The notes under the pieces were generated by a model. That model searched no databases and had not been told where the DNA came from. It was given only the letters and a program-made list of their open reading frames with translations. A program made the position numbers and the translations under genes. A stretch of 64,000 nt of DNA from JAJFHI01 sp050633705 (GTDB lineage Bacteria; Pseudomonadota; Alphaproteobacteria; Rhizobiales; Hyphomicrobiaceae), in assembly GCA_050633705.1 (NCBI GenBank), contig JBOEGZ010000007.1, positions 124,001-188,000 of the forward strand, written 5' to 3'. Positions 27,901-36,123 of this stretch are shown here, piece by piece (positions within the stretch are counted from its first letter, which is position 1; every line of letters begins with the position of its first letter).

Positions 27901-28890
27901 CTAGGCTTCGACAAACAAATCGCCGGTGTAATAGCGTTCGGCTGATGAAGGTGCGAACGTGACGATTGTTTTACCAGCCATGTCGTCGCGGGCAGCAACG
28001 GTAAGCGTCGCTGCAAGGTTGGCACCCGTTGAAATGCCGCCTGGAATACCTTCAACCCGTGCCAACAAACGTGACACTTCGAAAGCCATATCGTTTGGAA
28101 CCTTGACAACTTCGTCGATGGCATCACGCTCTAACACATCAGGGATGAATCCAGCGCCGATCCCCTGGATCTTGTGGGGGCCTTTATCGCCGCCAGACAA
28201 AACGGGACTGTTTTCAGGTTCAACAGCGATTATTTTTAATCCTGGAATTTTTGGTTTTAAGACCCGCGCACATCCGGTTATCGTGCCACCCGTACCAACG
28301 CCGACAACAAGGGCATCAATTTTTCCGCCGGTGTCATTCAACAACTCCACTGCTGTTGTCTTTTCATGCACCAGTGGGTTTGCAGGGTTTTCAAATTGAC
28401 CTGTTATAACGGCATTTGGCGTCTCTTGCGCCAGTTCTTTGGCACGTGCGATTGCTCCACCCATCCCGGCAGGACCAGGTGTCAGTTCAAGTTCAGCACC
28501 GAGATGTTTGAAGAGTTTACGTCGCTCCATCGACATTGTTTCCGGCATTGTCAGGATCAATCTGTATCCACGCGATGCGGCAACGAACGCGAGGCCTACG
28601 CCTGTATTACCGGATGTTGGTTCGATCAAAACGCTTTCGCCGGGTTTAATGCGGCCTTGTGATTCCAGAGTATCGATCATCGCCACACCAATACGATCTT
28701 TCACTGACGAGAGCGGATTAAAAAACTCCAACTTCATCAAGATGTCAGCTTTGGCATCTGATGCGGCTTTAATCTTTGCTAGGCGTACAAGCGGCGTGTG
28801 GCCGATCGTTTCGGTGATGTTGTCATAGACTTTACCGCGCCCCCAACTCGTCGTGGCCGCAAGTGTTTTGATGTCAGGAAGATCGGTCAT
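27901..28890 (-). CDS. cysK: Cysteine synthase A
   Basis: PLP enzyme making cysteine from O-acetylserine and sulfide. From ATG 28890 (AAGGA nine bases upstream) the protein is 329 aa. It has Lys64 in NPLSSVKDRIG (PLP Schiff base), EPTSGNTGVGLA, the phosphate loop GVGTGGTITG and the C-terminal FAPSSAERYYTG. The frame stays open 20 codons upstream without similarity. No regulatory motif is evident in the 172 nt towards dut. Confidence 0.94.
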   Translation of the reverse strand: MTDLPDIKTLAATTSWGRGKVYDNITETIGHTPLVRLAKIKAASDAKADILMKLEFFNPLSSVKDRIGVAMIDTLESQGRIKPGESVLIEPTSGNTGVGLAFVAASRGYRLILTMPETMSMERRKLFKHLGAELELTPGPAGMGGAIARAKELAQETPNAVITGQFENPANPLVHEKTTAVELLNDTGGKIDALVVGVGTGGTITGCARVLKPKIPGLKIIAVEPENSPVLSGGDKGPHKIQGIGAGFIPDVLERDAIDEVVKVPNDMAFEVSRLLARVEGIPGGISTGANLAATLTVAARDDMAGKTIVTFAPSSAERYYTGDLFVEA

Positions 28891-29062
28891 TTTAAATCCT
28901 TGTCGTCGTTTGGATCGATGATGCCAGCGAAAATTATATGCAAGTAACATAGTTACCTGATGAGATTACCGCAATTAACGAACTGATGATTTGAATAGTA
29001 AATTCGTTCTGGTTGCCAATAAGCTTGGCGGACCAAGCCAAATTGAAGCTGAAAATTCAAGA

Positions 29063-29542
29063 TTACTGCCCTGTCGAGCCAAATCCACCACGTCCGCGGT
29101 CCGTATCAGACAGTGTTTCAGCCGATACAAAGCCTGCTTGGCTGACAGGAGCAATGACGAGTTGTGCGATGCGTTCTCCGCGTTTGATCTCAAATGCCGC
29201 ATCGCCGTGATTGATAAGGATCACAGATATTTCGCCACGATAGTCCGCGTCGATGGTTCCTGGACTATTAAGAACCGTGATGCCGTGTTTTAGAGCCAAT
29301 CCAGACCGTGGCCTGACCTGGGCTTCGGTGCCGGTTGGTAATTCTAAGATCAGACCTGTGGGTACCAGCAAGCGTTCACCGGGATGAATGGTAAGGGCGT
29401 CGTCGTCGGGAACCGCGGCGGCAAGGTCGCAGCCAGCGGCATCTGTCGTTTGATAGGACGGAAGTGCTAAACCTTTTGCGTGGTCGAGCTGTTTTACTGT
29501 GACGGTAATTTGCGTGGGCTCAATGCTGGTGATGCGGGTCAT
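29063..29542 (-). CDS. dut: Deoxyuridine triphosphatase (dUTPase)
   Basis: Hydrolyses dUTP to dUMP, preventing uracil incorporation. 159 aa with the five dUTPase motifs: TTDAAGCDLAA, RPRSGLALKHGI, NSPGTIDADYRGE, ERIAQLVIAPV and the C-terminal RGRGGFGSTG. Its start ATG overlaps the coaBC stop (ATGA), so the two genes are translationally coupled, the normal order in alphaproteobacteria. Confidence 0.95.
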   Translation of the reverse strand: MTRITSIEPTQITVTVKQLDHAKGLALPSYQTTDAAGCDLAAAVPDDDALTIHPGERLLVPTGLILELPTGTEAQVRPRSGLALKHGITVLNSPGTIDADYRGEISVILINHGDAAFEIKRGERIAQLVIAPVSQAGFVSAETLSDTDRGRGGFGSTGQ

Positions 29543-30807
29543 TGCGATTTGACTCTGATATTGGCGTTGAGGGCTTTCGACGCTTCAGCGATTAGGCGCT
29601 TAGCGACATCCTCTTTTGCCATATCAGGCCAATTCTCAACACCACTAGATGTAATGTGATGCACAGTATTTCTGTCGCCACCCATAATTCCTGTTTGGGC
29701 GGATACGTCGTTTGCGATAATCCAATCAGCCCCCTTGGATTTGAGCTTCTTGGTGGCGTAGGTCACCACATTATTGGTTTCAGCGGCAAAACCGATGACG
29801 AGCGTTGGGCGGTTTTTGCGTTTCGACGCGATGGTTTTCAAAATGTCAGTGTTTTCGACCAAGGACAGTTTGGGTGCACCCTTTTTCCGTTTTTTGATTT
29901 TTTTGTTGCCTGCGTCAGCCACACGCCAATCAGCTACGGCGGCGGTGAAGATGGCAAGATCAGAAGGTAAGGCGGCTTTTGTTGCAGCAAGCATTTCTGC
30001 TGCGGTTTCAACATCGACAACGTGAATTCCATGCGGTTTAGCCAAGGTGACAGGGCCGGTGATGAGCGTGACGTTGGCTCCAGCGTCTCTTGCGGCTTCA
30101 GCAATGGCATAGCCTTGTTTGCCCGAGGATCGATTGGCAATGAAGCGCACGGGGTCAATGGGTTCATGCGTTGGTCCAGCGGTCACTAAGACATGGCGCC
30201 CAGAAAGCAAACCGGTAGAAGTGTTGGCTGGCGTGCGATTTTCCTGAGCAGAATTGGATCGTGGTTTGGCAAGTTCTGCTTCAATGGCATCGACGAGAAT
30301 TGGAATGTCGGCAAGGCGGCCTTGACCGGCTTCGTTGCTTTCGGCCATTTCACCGAACTCTGGATCAATGAACGTGATTCCATCTTTTTTAAGTTGGACA
30401 ACGTTGCGTTGTGTCGCTGGATGTTGCCACATGCGTGGGTTCATAGCTGGAGCGGCGAGCACGGGTTTGTCGGTTGCCATCAAAACAGTGCTCGCAAGAT
30501 CGTTGGCGTGCCCCCCAGCCATTTTGGCGAGGAAATCTGCCGTTGCGGGCGCGACAACAAGCAAGTCGGTCTCGCGACTAAGGCGAATGTGACCAATTTC
30601 GCGTTCGTCATTGAGATCAAACATATCGGTGAAAACTGGTTCGTTACTCAAAGCGCCGACCGATAAGGGCGTAATGAATTCTTGCGCAGCTTTCGTCATG
30701 ACCGTGCGCGTTTTGATCCCACGATCACTCAGGCGCCGGATCAGCTCCAGACACTTATAGGCAGCGATGCCACCGCCAATTATGAGAAGGATACGTTTTT
30801 GCGTCAC
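29539..30807 (-). CDS. coaBC: Bifunctional phosphopantothenoylcysteine decarboxylase/ligase
   Basis: Two steps of coenzyme A synthesis. The 422-aa protein has an N-terminal FMN decarboxylase (CoaC, residues about 1-180: GGGIAAYKCLELIRRL, KMAGGHANDLAS, PAMNPRMW) and a C-terminal synthetase (CoaB, about 205-415: VTAGPTHEPIDPVRFIANRSSG cut at GPTHEPIDPVRFI, FTAAVADWRV, KKIKK). Overlaps dut by 4 nt. A run of basic residues KKIKKRKKGAPKLSL marks the CoaB substrate loop. Confidence 0.95.
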   Translation of the reverse strand: MTQKRILLIIGGGIAAYKCLELIRRLSDRGIKTRTVMTKAAQEFITPLSVGALSNEPVFTDMFDLNDEREIGHIRLSRETDLLVVAPATADFLAKMAGGHANDLASTVLMATDKPVLAAPAMNPRMWQHPATQRNVVQLKKDGITFIDPEFGEMAESNEAGQGRLADIPILVDAIEAELAKPRSNSAQENRTPANTSTGLLSGRHVLVTAGPTHEPIDPVRFIANRSSGKQGYAIAEAARDAGANVTLITGPVTLAKPHGIHVVDVETAAEMLAATKAALPSDLAIFTAAVADWRVADAGNKKIKKRKKGAPKLSLVENTDILKTIASKRKNRPTLVIGFAAETNNVVTYATKKLKSKGADWIIANDVSAQTGIMGGDRNTVHHITSSGVENWPDMAKEDVAKRLIAEASKALNANIRVKSQ

Positions 30808-31000
30808 GGGTTTAGTTCACACACACATACAAATTTGAACAAATCGAGTTTTAACCTGGAGAACCTAACACAAATCCCGTCTTTAAGGCGTTAAGCCCCC
30901 ATCGAATAGGTATTAGAATTCAATCTATTCGGTAAATTTGCGCGGTCTGTGTGCCAATTAGAAACGCCCTTTAACTCACTTTTATCAGGCGCAAATCTCT

Positions 31001-31966
31001 CTACAACTTCACACCTTCTGAGGTTGCTAGCTTTGGTGATTTAACCGGATCATCGGTTTTGGAGGTGCTTCGTAGCGATTGAGCCGCGATCAATTGAACC
31101 AACTTGTGGGCCAAATCAGTTTCCGAAAGGCCTTGCGTATCGAGACCAGCGTCAGCTTGAGCATATAGAGGTTGGCGATTTTCCAGCATCAAAGTGAGCT
31201 CTGTTGAGGCTTGGCGCGATAAGCCTGTTGGGCGCAACGCGACAGCTTTGCGGGCGCGTTCGAGCAGTTGTTCTGGTGAAGCCCGAAGCCATACTGTCAG
31301 ACAATTTTTCAGCAGTGTATTGAAGTTTTCGTCCGACGTTACAATGCCACCACCTGTTGCAAGTATAGCTCGATCATTGTTCGCAATGACGTGCTTTAGT
31401 GCTTCAAGTTCCAAGTCCCGGTAAGCTTGCTCGCCACGAGTTGAGAAGATCTCAGAGAGTTCCATCCCACTTTGTTGTTCGATTTCATGGTCCAAATCAA
31501 CGAACGCGACACCTAAGGCTTCGGCTGCTAGTTTTCCAATCGTTGCTTTGCCCGCCCCTCTAAGTCCGATCAGCGCAACAATACCGTTTGCTCGAGCTTC
31601 TTTCTTTGGTCCAAACCGTTCTGCAACTAGGCGATGGGCTTTTATGACATCGCTTGGTCCCAACCGCTCCAATTGGGTGATTGCGAGCGTCAGATCGATG
31701 GGGCGTTCGACTGTTTCTGTGACAAAGTCAGATACCTTCAGGCCTAGAGCACGGGCGATTCGGCGTAAGATCAGCAGAGAGGCGTTACCGGTTCCACGTT
31801 CAAGTTCGGCCAAATAGCGCTCAGAAACCCCCGATGATTGGGAGAGAACCTTGCGCGACATGGATAATCGGACCCGTTGAAGGCGAACCCGCTCACCAAC
31901 AATGCGCAGATAACCTTCATCGTGGTCTGCTGCTGAGTGCTTTTGATTGGGGAGATTTTCGCTCAT
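31001..31966 (-). CDS. XRE-shikimate kinase fusion regulator (BzdR/BoxR type)
   Basis: 321 aa from ATG 31966. Residues 20-82 are an XRE helix-turn-helix (RVRLQRVRLSMSRKVLSQ, GVSERYLAELERGTGN). Residues about 128-295 form a shikimate-kinase-like domain with P-loop GLRGAGKAT (134-142), VDLDHEIEQ and GGG (205-207). This is the BzdR/BoxR architecture, which senses benzoyl-CoA and represses benzoate-degradation genes. No benzoate genes are in the window, and aroK itself is absent here, so its targets lie elsewhere. The P-loop Ser is replaced by Ala, followed by Thr. Confidence 0.88.
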   Translation of the reverse strand: MSENLPNQKHSAADHDEGYLRIVGERVRLQRVRLSMSRKVLSQSSGVSERYLAELERGTGNASLLILRRIARALGLKVSDFVTETVERPIDLTLAITQLERLGPSDVIKAHRLVAERFGPKKEARANGIVALIGLRGAGKATIGKLAAEALGVAFVDLDHEIEQQSGMELSEIFSTRGEQAYRDLELEALKHVIANNDRAILATGGGIVTSDENFNTLLKNCLTVWLRASPEQLLERARKAVALRPTGLSRQASTELTLMLENRQPLYAQADAGLDTQGLSETDLAHKLVQLIAAQSLRSTSKTDDPVKSPKLATSEGVKL

Positions 31967-32316
31967 TTTCAAGTGCTTTCTCCTGGTTCGAAGTGCTCGG
32001 GCGAAAAGCGCTGGCGTCATGAGCAATAGTGCTCAAATTGGCTTTTCAAATCCGTGCCTCGATTTTTCGGGGCATGGTCGGTTCGAGCTATATTGCGGCG
32101 CAGTATAACGGGAAAAATACTGAGTTGGCTAACAAATTTCTCGAAATCAGCACGCTGCATAATGAGATTGCCATGCAGATATGCTGCGACTGCTCAACAA
32201 GAGGGCATTCGGCAAGAAAAGACATTAAAATGCAGAATTCTACAAAACCGGGCACTGTTGAAAATGTATTGAAATTCAAGATCGTGCTCGATCTAACTAT
32301 TTGTTTCTGAGATGTC

Positions 32317-32345
32317 TTGACATTAGCCCCTCAGATCAACATTGT
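32317..32345 (+). promoter_or_regulatory. Candidate promoter of a small RNA
   Basis: Consensus TTGACA at 32317-32322, a 17-nt spacer, and CATTGT at 32340-32345 as a weak -10. It is about 105 nt ahead of a strong terminator with no open frame of note between. Confidence 0.45.
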
Positions 32346-32351
32346 GCGTTC

Positions 32352-32455
32352 AGGTGACGCAGGGCCGAAGCGCACCAACGAAAAAAATGGCCCGAGTCTG
32401 GGGAGACGAAAGCAACGAGATACACGCCGAAAAGGCGGTGTCTCGTTTCTTTTTT
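32352..32455 (+). ncRNA. Candidate ~100-nt small RNA
   Basis: Between the promoter at 32317-32345 and the terminator ending at 32455. The expected transcript begins near GTGCGTTC, which pairs with GAAGCGCAC 15 nt further on (8 bp with one bulge), then GTCT-GGGG-AGAC forms a small hairpin, then the terminator stem. The arrangement of promoter, folded body and terminator in a 690-nt gene-free interval (32027-32717) is what a trans-acting sRNA would look like. I do not recognise the family. Confidence 0.45.
32414..32455 (+). terminator. Strong terminator of the candidate small RNA
   Basis: Stem from AACGAGATACACGCC (32414-32428) with GGCGGTGTCTCGTT (32433 on; one bulge, one G-T), a tight GAAA-type loop, then TTCTTTTTT. 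No protein gene on this strand lies just upstream. Confidence 0.85.
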
Positions 32456-32717
32456 GTGGGGTCATCGCTGCCCAGTTTTTCCCTTGTTCATCCGGTGCTG
32501 ATTTCAAAATGAATGACAGTGTTGCCTACACATCTTAATGATTGCGCCAGTCTCTGTGCTGAATTCTTGCTGCCAAAGGTCGTTTTCGCGCTGGCCCGAC
32601 AAGATCACAGTGGCCGCAATCGAAAAATTGGCAATAATTTTTGACCGGTCGGATACTCGATGAGGCTCAGATGTCGCGCGAAATCGCTTAAAGTGATGGC
32701 GCACATTGGGGGCAAGC

Positions 32718-34691
32718 ATGCAAGGCTCAAATTCAATGATCAATGCTCGGCAGAGCACAGCCCAATCTGGTTGGGGGCAATTCGCCGGTGCCTTATGCCT
32801 TGGCGTTATTGTGATCGTGCTTCCGGCTGTCGTGCACATCTTAAACCTTGTCAAAATTCATGGCTTTCCACTTGGATTTTTTACGACCGCGCATGTGGTT
32901 CCTGTCCTATGCGTTGCGTTTTGTTGGGTTGCGGTGTCGCGTCAAGGTGGGCCACCGATGCCATATCAAATGAGTTCGATGCCGAGGTCCTCGTTTTTTT
33001 CGGGGCTATCGTTGGCGATCGCAAGCTTGGGTGTGCCACTGACGATCGTTTCGATCGATGCAGCTTTTAATCGTGGTTACGATGGTTTGGTTCTTGGGTT
33101 GGGATGGAGCGCCGGTATGGTGCTTGTGACGACTTGGACGGGCCCGCTGTTAGCGCGTCGAAATTTACGATCGGTTCCGGCTTTATTGGGACAGCAGACC
33201 AATAATCTCAATGTTGAGCGTGTTGGCATTTTTGTGGCGATTGTTGTGAGCGGCGTAGTGCTCGTTGCGGTGTTGGCATTGCTGGCTGACAACGTTGCAC
33301 GTGTGGTCAATTTCGCTCGTGTGGACGTGCTGTTTGGCACAGCGGTTATTGCGAGTGTCATGGCGTTGGCATTGTCTCAGGTTGGTCTTCGTCGACTGCT
33401 TTTGGGATGCGCGATTGTGGTCCTGTTTGCCATTCTGGCGCTCCTCGTCTGGATTGGTTTGTCTCAACTCAGTGGTTCGGTTCCTCAATTGGGCTACGGC
33501 AGCGCGCTGAAAGCGGTTGCAGAGTTAGAGCGCCAGGCATTGATATCGGGTGTCGCCGATCCTGTGACATTCAAGGTTCATGCACGACCAGAGGTGCACT
33601 TCGATTTGGTCAATTTTGCAGCGCTGACTTTATGCCTGATGCTTGCCACGGCGGTCATGCCACACATCTTGTGTGCGGTAGAAAATGAAAAGTTACCTTC
33701 CAAGACCGGATCAGCATTTTTGATCGGGGCCATTGCTGCGCTCTTCGTATTGCTCTTGGTCTTGACCGCTCCTGCGATTGCAGCTGTTGCAAAATTTTTC
33801 ATGTTCCAAGAGATCATCGGCCAACCAGTGTCACAGCTTCCAAGTTGGCTCGCTGGTCCACCCGGGCAAGTCAGCGTTGGTGAAATTTGTGGGCGAGCTG
33901 TTAATGATATAACGGCAGTGATTGCAGCTTGTGCCGCACAGACCGATCATGGTGGCGTTGTGCGGGTCGATGATGTGGCGCTAACAAGCATTCAACCGGT
34001 TTTGTTAATCTTGGCGGCAACACATGCCCCAACATGGATTTGGGTGGTTTGCGCGCTTGGTGTCATCTGCGCATTTGTTAGTTTTATTCTGGCTCTAACG
34101 GCCGCATTGAAGACTTCGTTCTTTGAAAATCAAGCAATCTCTAAACCTGGTGATGAGCAATCACCGAACACTGCCAATGCAAAAATTAGTGTTTTTGTCT
34201 TTGTTAACGTTGCTGCCGTATTGGCGATGACTGTTGGTGGTGCAGCAACCGAATTGTTTGTTGGAAGTTTCAGTATTGCCGCTGGAGCGTTCATTCCGGC
34301 TTTGCTGATCACGATGTTGTGGCCAAACACGAATCCGTTGGTCGTTATTATTGGAATGGTTGTTGGTCTATTGGTTGGGCTGTTTTATTTGTTGGCGCCA
34401 TTGTTTGCGCCAATCATGTTTTTTCATCTTACGATGCCGCTTTCGACAGTCGCCGACTATGCCAAAGAAGATTATTTTGAATTGTTGACGTTGTGGCGCT
34501 CGGCTGGACCTGATGAGAAGTTGGCGGCATGGGGTGTGTTGACGGAACACACGCGTCCGTTGGCAAATTGGTTTGGCTTGCGGCCCGCGGCGGCCGGGAT
34601 TTTCGGTATTACGTTTGGCTGTATTGCAATGATTTTCGCGCTGCCATTTTACACAGAACGTGTTCAGACACGGGATAATGCAGAACTTTGA
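32718..34691 (+). CDS. Sodium:solute symporter family protein with DUF4212-like N-terminus
   Basis: 657-aa integral membrane protein from ATG 32718 (GGGGG at 32708-32712). About 13-15 hydrophobic segments are visible. The N-terminal part HGFPLGFFTTAHVVPVL resembles the DUF4212 small subunit that normally accompanies ActP-like symporters, here apparently fused to the SSS-type permease (LLARRNLRSVPALLGQQTNN; later QEIIGQPVSQLPSWLAG). Substrate unknown; ActP relatives carry acetate and other short monocarboxylates. Sequence is divergent, so the family call is moderate. Confidence 0.65.
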   Translation: MQGSNSMINARQSTAQSGWGQFAGALCLGVIVIVLPAVVHILNLVKIHGFPLGFFTTAHVVPVLCVAFCWVAVSRQGGPPMPYQMSSMPRSSFFSGLSLAIASLGVPLTIVSIDAAFNRGYDGLVLGLGWSAGMVLVTTWTGPLLARRNLRSVPALLGQQTNNLNVERVGIFVAIVVSGVVLVAVLALLADNVARVVNFARVDVLFGTAVIASVMALALSQVGLRRLLLGCAIVVLFAILALLVWIGLSQLSGSVPQLGYGSALKAVAELERQALISGVADPVTFKVHARPEVHFDLVNFAALTLCLMLATAVMPHILCAVENEKLPSKTGSAFLIGAIAALFVLLLVLTAPAIAAVAKFFMFQEIIGQPVSQLPSWLAGPPGQVSVGEICGRAVNDITAVIAACAAQTDHGGVVRVDDVALTSIQPVLLILAATHAPTWIWVVCALGVICAFVSFILALTAALKTSFFENQAISKPGDEQSPNTANAKISVFVFVNVAAVLAMTVGGAATELFVGSFSIAAGAFIPALLITMLWPNTNPLVVIIGMVVGLLVGLFYLLAPLFAPIMFFHLTMPLSTVADYAKEDYFELLTLWRSAGPDEKLAAWGVLTEHTRPLANWFGLRPAAAGIFGITFGCIAMIFALPFYTERVQTRDNAEL

Positions 34692-34863
34692 TTTGTGAAA
34701 AACTCAAGTTGAATCACTTCTTGAAACAACACAGCGATTATTTAAACGAACATAGTGTTCGCGCCTTGCAGAGCATTTGAAAATACCTTTCCAATGTCGA
34801 GCCCCGCAACAGTACTTGGAAGACTACTTGAAGCGGTTGTCATGTTATTATCGGTGCGACAAC

Positions 34864-34970
34864 TTAACCATCAAAAATAAGAGAAATCTTCGACTTAAGG
34901 CGCGTGAAGACACTGGCGTTAACCATACTGTATAAAATCCTGACTCCTTGAAAATTTCCCCTTTAACCAT
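34864..34970 (+). promoter_or_regulatory. Three CtrA-type TTAACCAT octamers
   Basis: Identical TTAACCAT octamers occur at 34864-34871, 34919-34926 and 34963-34970, all in the same orientation, 55 and 44 nt apart. This is the half-site motif bound by the cell-cycle regulator CtrA in Caulobacter and Rhizobiales. A TATAAAAT box lies at 34931-34938. The rest of the 486-nt interval (34692-35177) contains no gene. The target would be the peptidase gene starting at 35178. Confidence 0.5.
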
Positions 34971-35177
34971 TCGCTCGTTTTGTTGGCCGTCGTGCAAGTT
35001 GTTTCAAAGACAACTGTCCGATTGCCATCAAATTGGGTCTTAAAGCGACGTCTGGTATTCGACACCAGCCATTTCGTTTTAAGGGATGAACGTGTGGGAA
35101 CACGAGAAAAGATCCCGGGAGCCTCAGTCGTTACAAAAACAAATAAATAACGCTGAGACGGGTGGAAGGATTTGATC

Positions 35178-36008
35178 ATGAGTAACAACGGTAGTCATAC
35201 CGCGATTGGTGCTGGCCGATCGCCAAAGCAGGGTTTTGCAGCACGCATTGTGTTTGCGCTCTCAACGCTACTTCTTGCATTCGGATTTTTGACAGCAACA
35301 CCAGTTAGCAGCACCGATGTAAGTGCAGCAACTGCGTCTTCAAAGTCAAAGTCTGCTTCGAGCAAAAAATACTACAAAAAGAAGAAGTATTATAAAAAGA
35401 GTCGGCGCTACTACAAAAAAAGAAAGTACCGCAGCGCTAAGCGAAAATATTCTAAGCGGTCTTACAAGAAGCGCCGTTATTCAAAACGCAAGTCTTATAA
35501 GAAGCGTCGGTATGCAAAGCGGAAGTATGCTTCGAAAAAGCGTTATAAGAAGAAATATAAAAAAGCCAGCAAGCGTCCAAAGATTGGTTGGAAAGGTGGC
35601 CGTTACGGTTACGCCAACAAGAAAAGCAAATCTAAGAAAGTGCGTGTCGCGGCATTGGGCAAATCGGCCTACCCTAAGTCAAAGAAAAAGAGCTTATCGG
35701 GCGGAGGTGTGCGCTGGGTTGCCTCCTCGAAATGCCTCAACGGTCGTCTGAAAGCTCTCGTTTATAAGATTGCGGCCAGTTATGGCTCGGTCACAGTTTC
35801 ATCGACATGTCGCAGCCGTAGCCGCAATGCTCGTGTTGGAGGTGCGAAACGTTCTAAGCACCTGACAGGCAGCGCGGTGGATTTTCGTGTTCACGGAAGC
35901 TGGGGTAAAGCCTGGGCCTTTATCAAGCGCGCATCTGGCGTTGGTGGTTATAAACACTACGGTGGTGGATTGTTCCACGTTGATACCGGTCCACGCCGGA
36001 CCTGGTAG
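35178..36008 (+). CDS. Lys/Tyr-rich M15-like murein peptidase (YcbK/DUF882 type)
   Basis: 276 aa from ATG 35178 (AAGGA at 35166-35170). A membrane segment (about 23-43) acts as signal or anchor. Residues about 55-135 are an extraordinary low-complexity stretch of Lys, Arg, Tyr and Ser (units such as SYKKRRYSKRKSYKKRRYAK). Residues about 180-276 match the peptidase M15 fold of YcbK-like proteins, with zinc ligands in SKHLTGSAVDFRV (His, Asp) and LFHVDTGPRR (His). Expected to cut peptide cross-links of peptidoglycan, tethered by the basic region to an anionic surface (inference). Confidence 0.85.
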   Translation: MSNNGSHTAIGAGRSPKQGFAARIVFALSTLLLAFGFLTATPVSSTDVSAATASSKSKSASSKKYYKKKKYYKKSRRYYKKRKYRSAKRKYSKRSYKKRRYSKRKSYKKRRYAKRKYASKKRYKKKYKKASKRPKIGWKGGRYGYANKKSKSKKVRVAALGKSAYPKSKKKSLSGGGVRWVASSKCLNGRLKALVYKIAASYGSVTVSSTCRSRSRNARVGGAKRSKHLTGSAVDFRVHGSWGKAWAFIKRASGVGGYKHYGGGLFHVDTGPRRTW

Positions 36009-36037
36009 CCAACGGGCAACTGGCAAAAGGTTTTGTC

Positions 36038-36083
36038 AAAAAAATAACTCTGGCAGTCGCACTTTGGTGACGGCCAGAGTTAT
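36038..36083 (-). terminator. Terminator behind the ABC binding-protein gene
   Basis: A perfect 11-bp stem (36044-36054 with 36073-36083) with further inner pairs; on the minus strand it runs into seven T (36038-36044). It may also stop plus-strand transcription of the peptidase, though no T-run follows on that side. Confidence 0.75.
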
Positions 36084-36123
36084 CGCCAGAACTATGGAGT
36101 GGTAATTCTTGCTGCTGCGCGCT

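Noticed and set aside
34747..34761. CGAAC-N5-GTTCG palindrome as LexA box
   Set aside because: The spacing fits neither the Gram-positive CGAAC-N4-GTTCG nor the alphaproteobacterial GTTC-N7-GTTC form, and no SOS gene follows.
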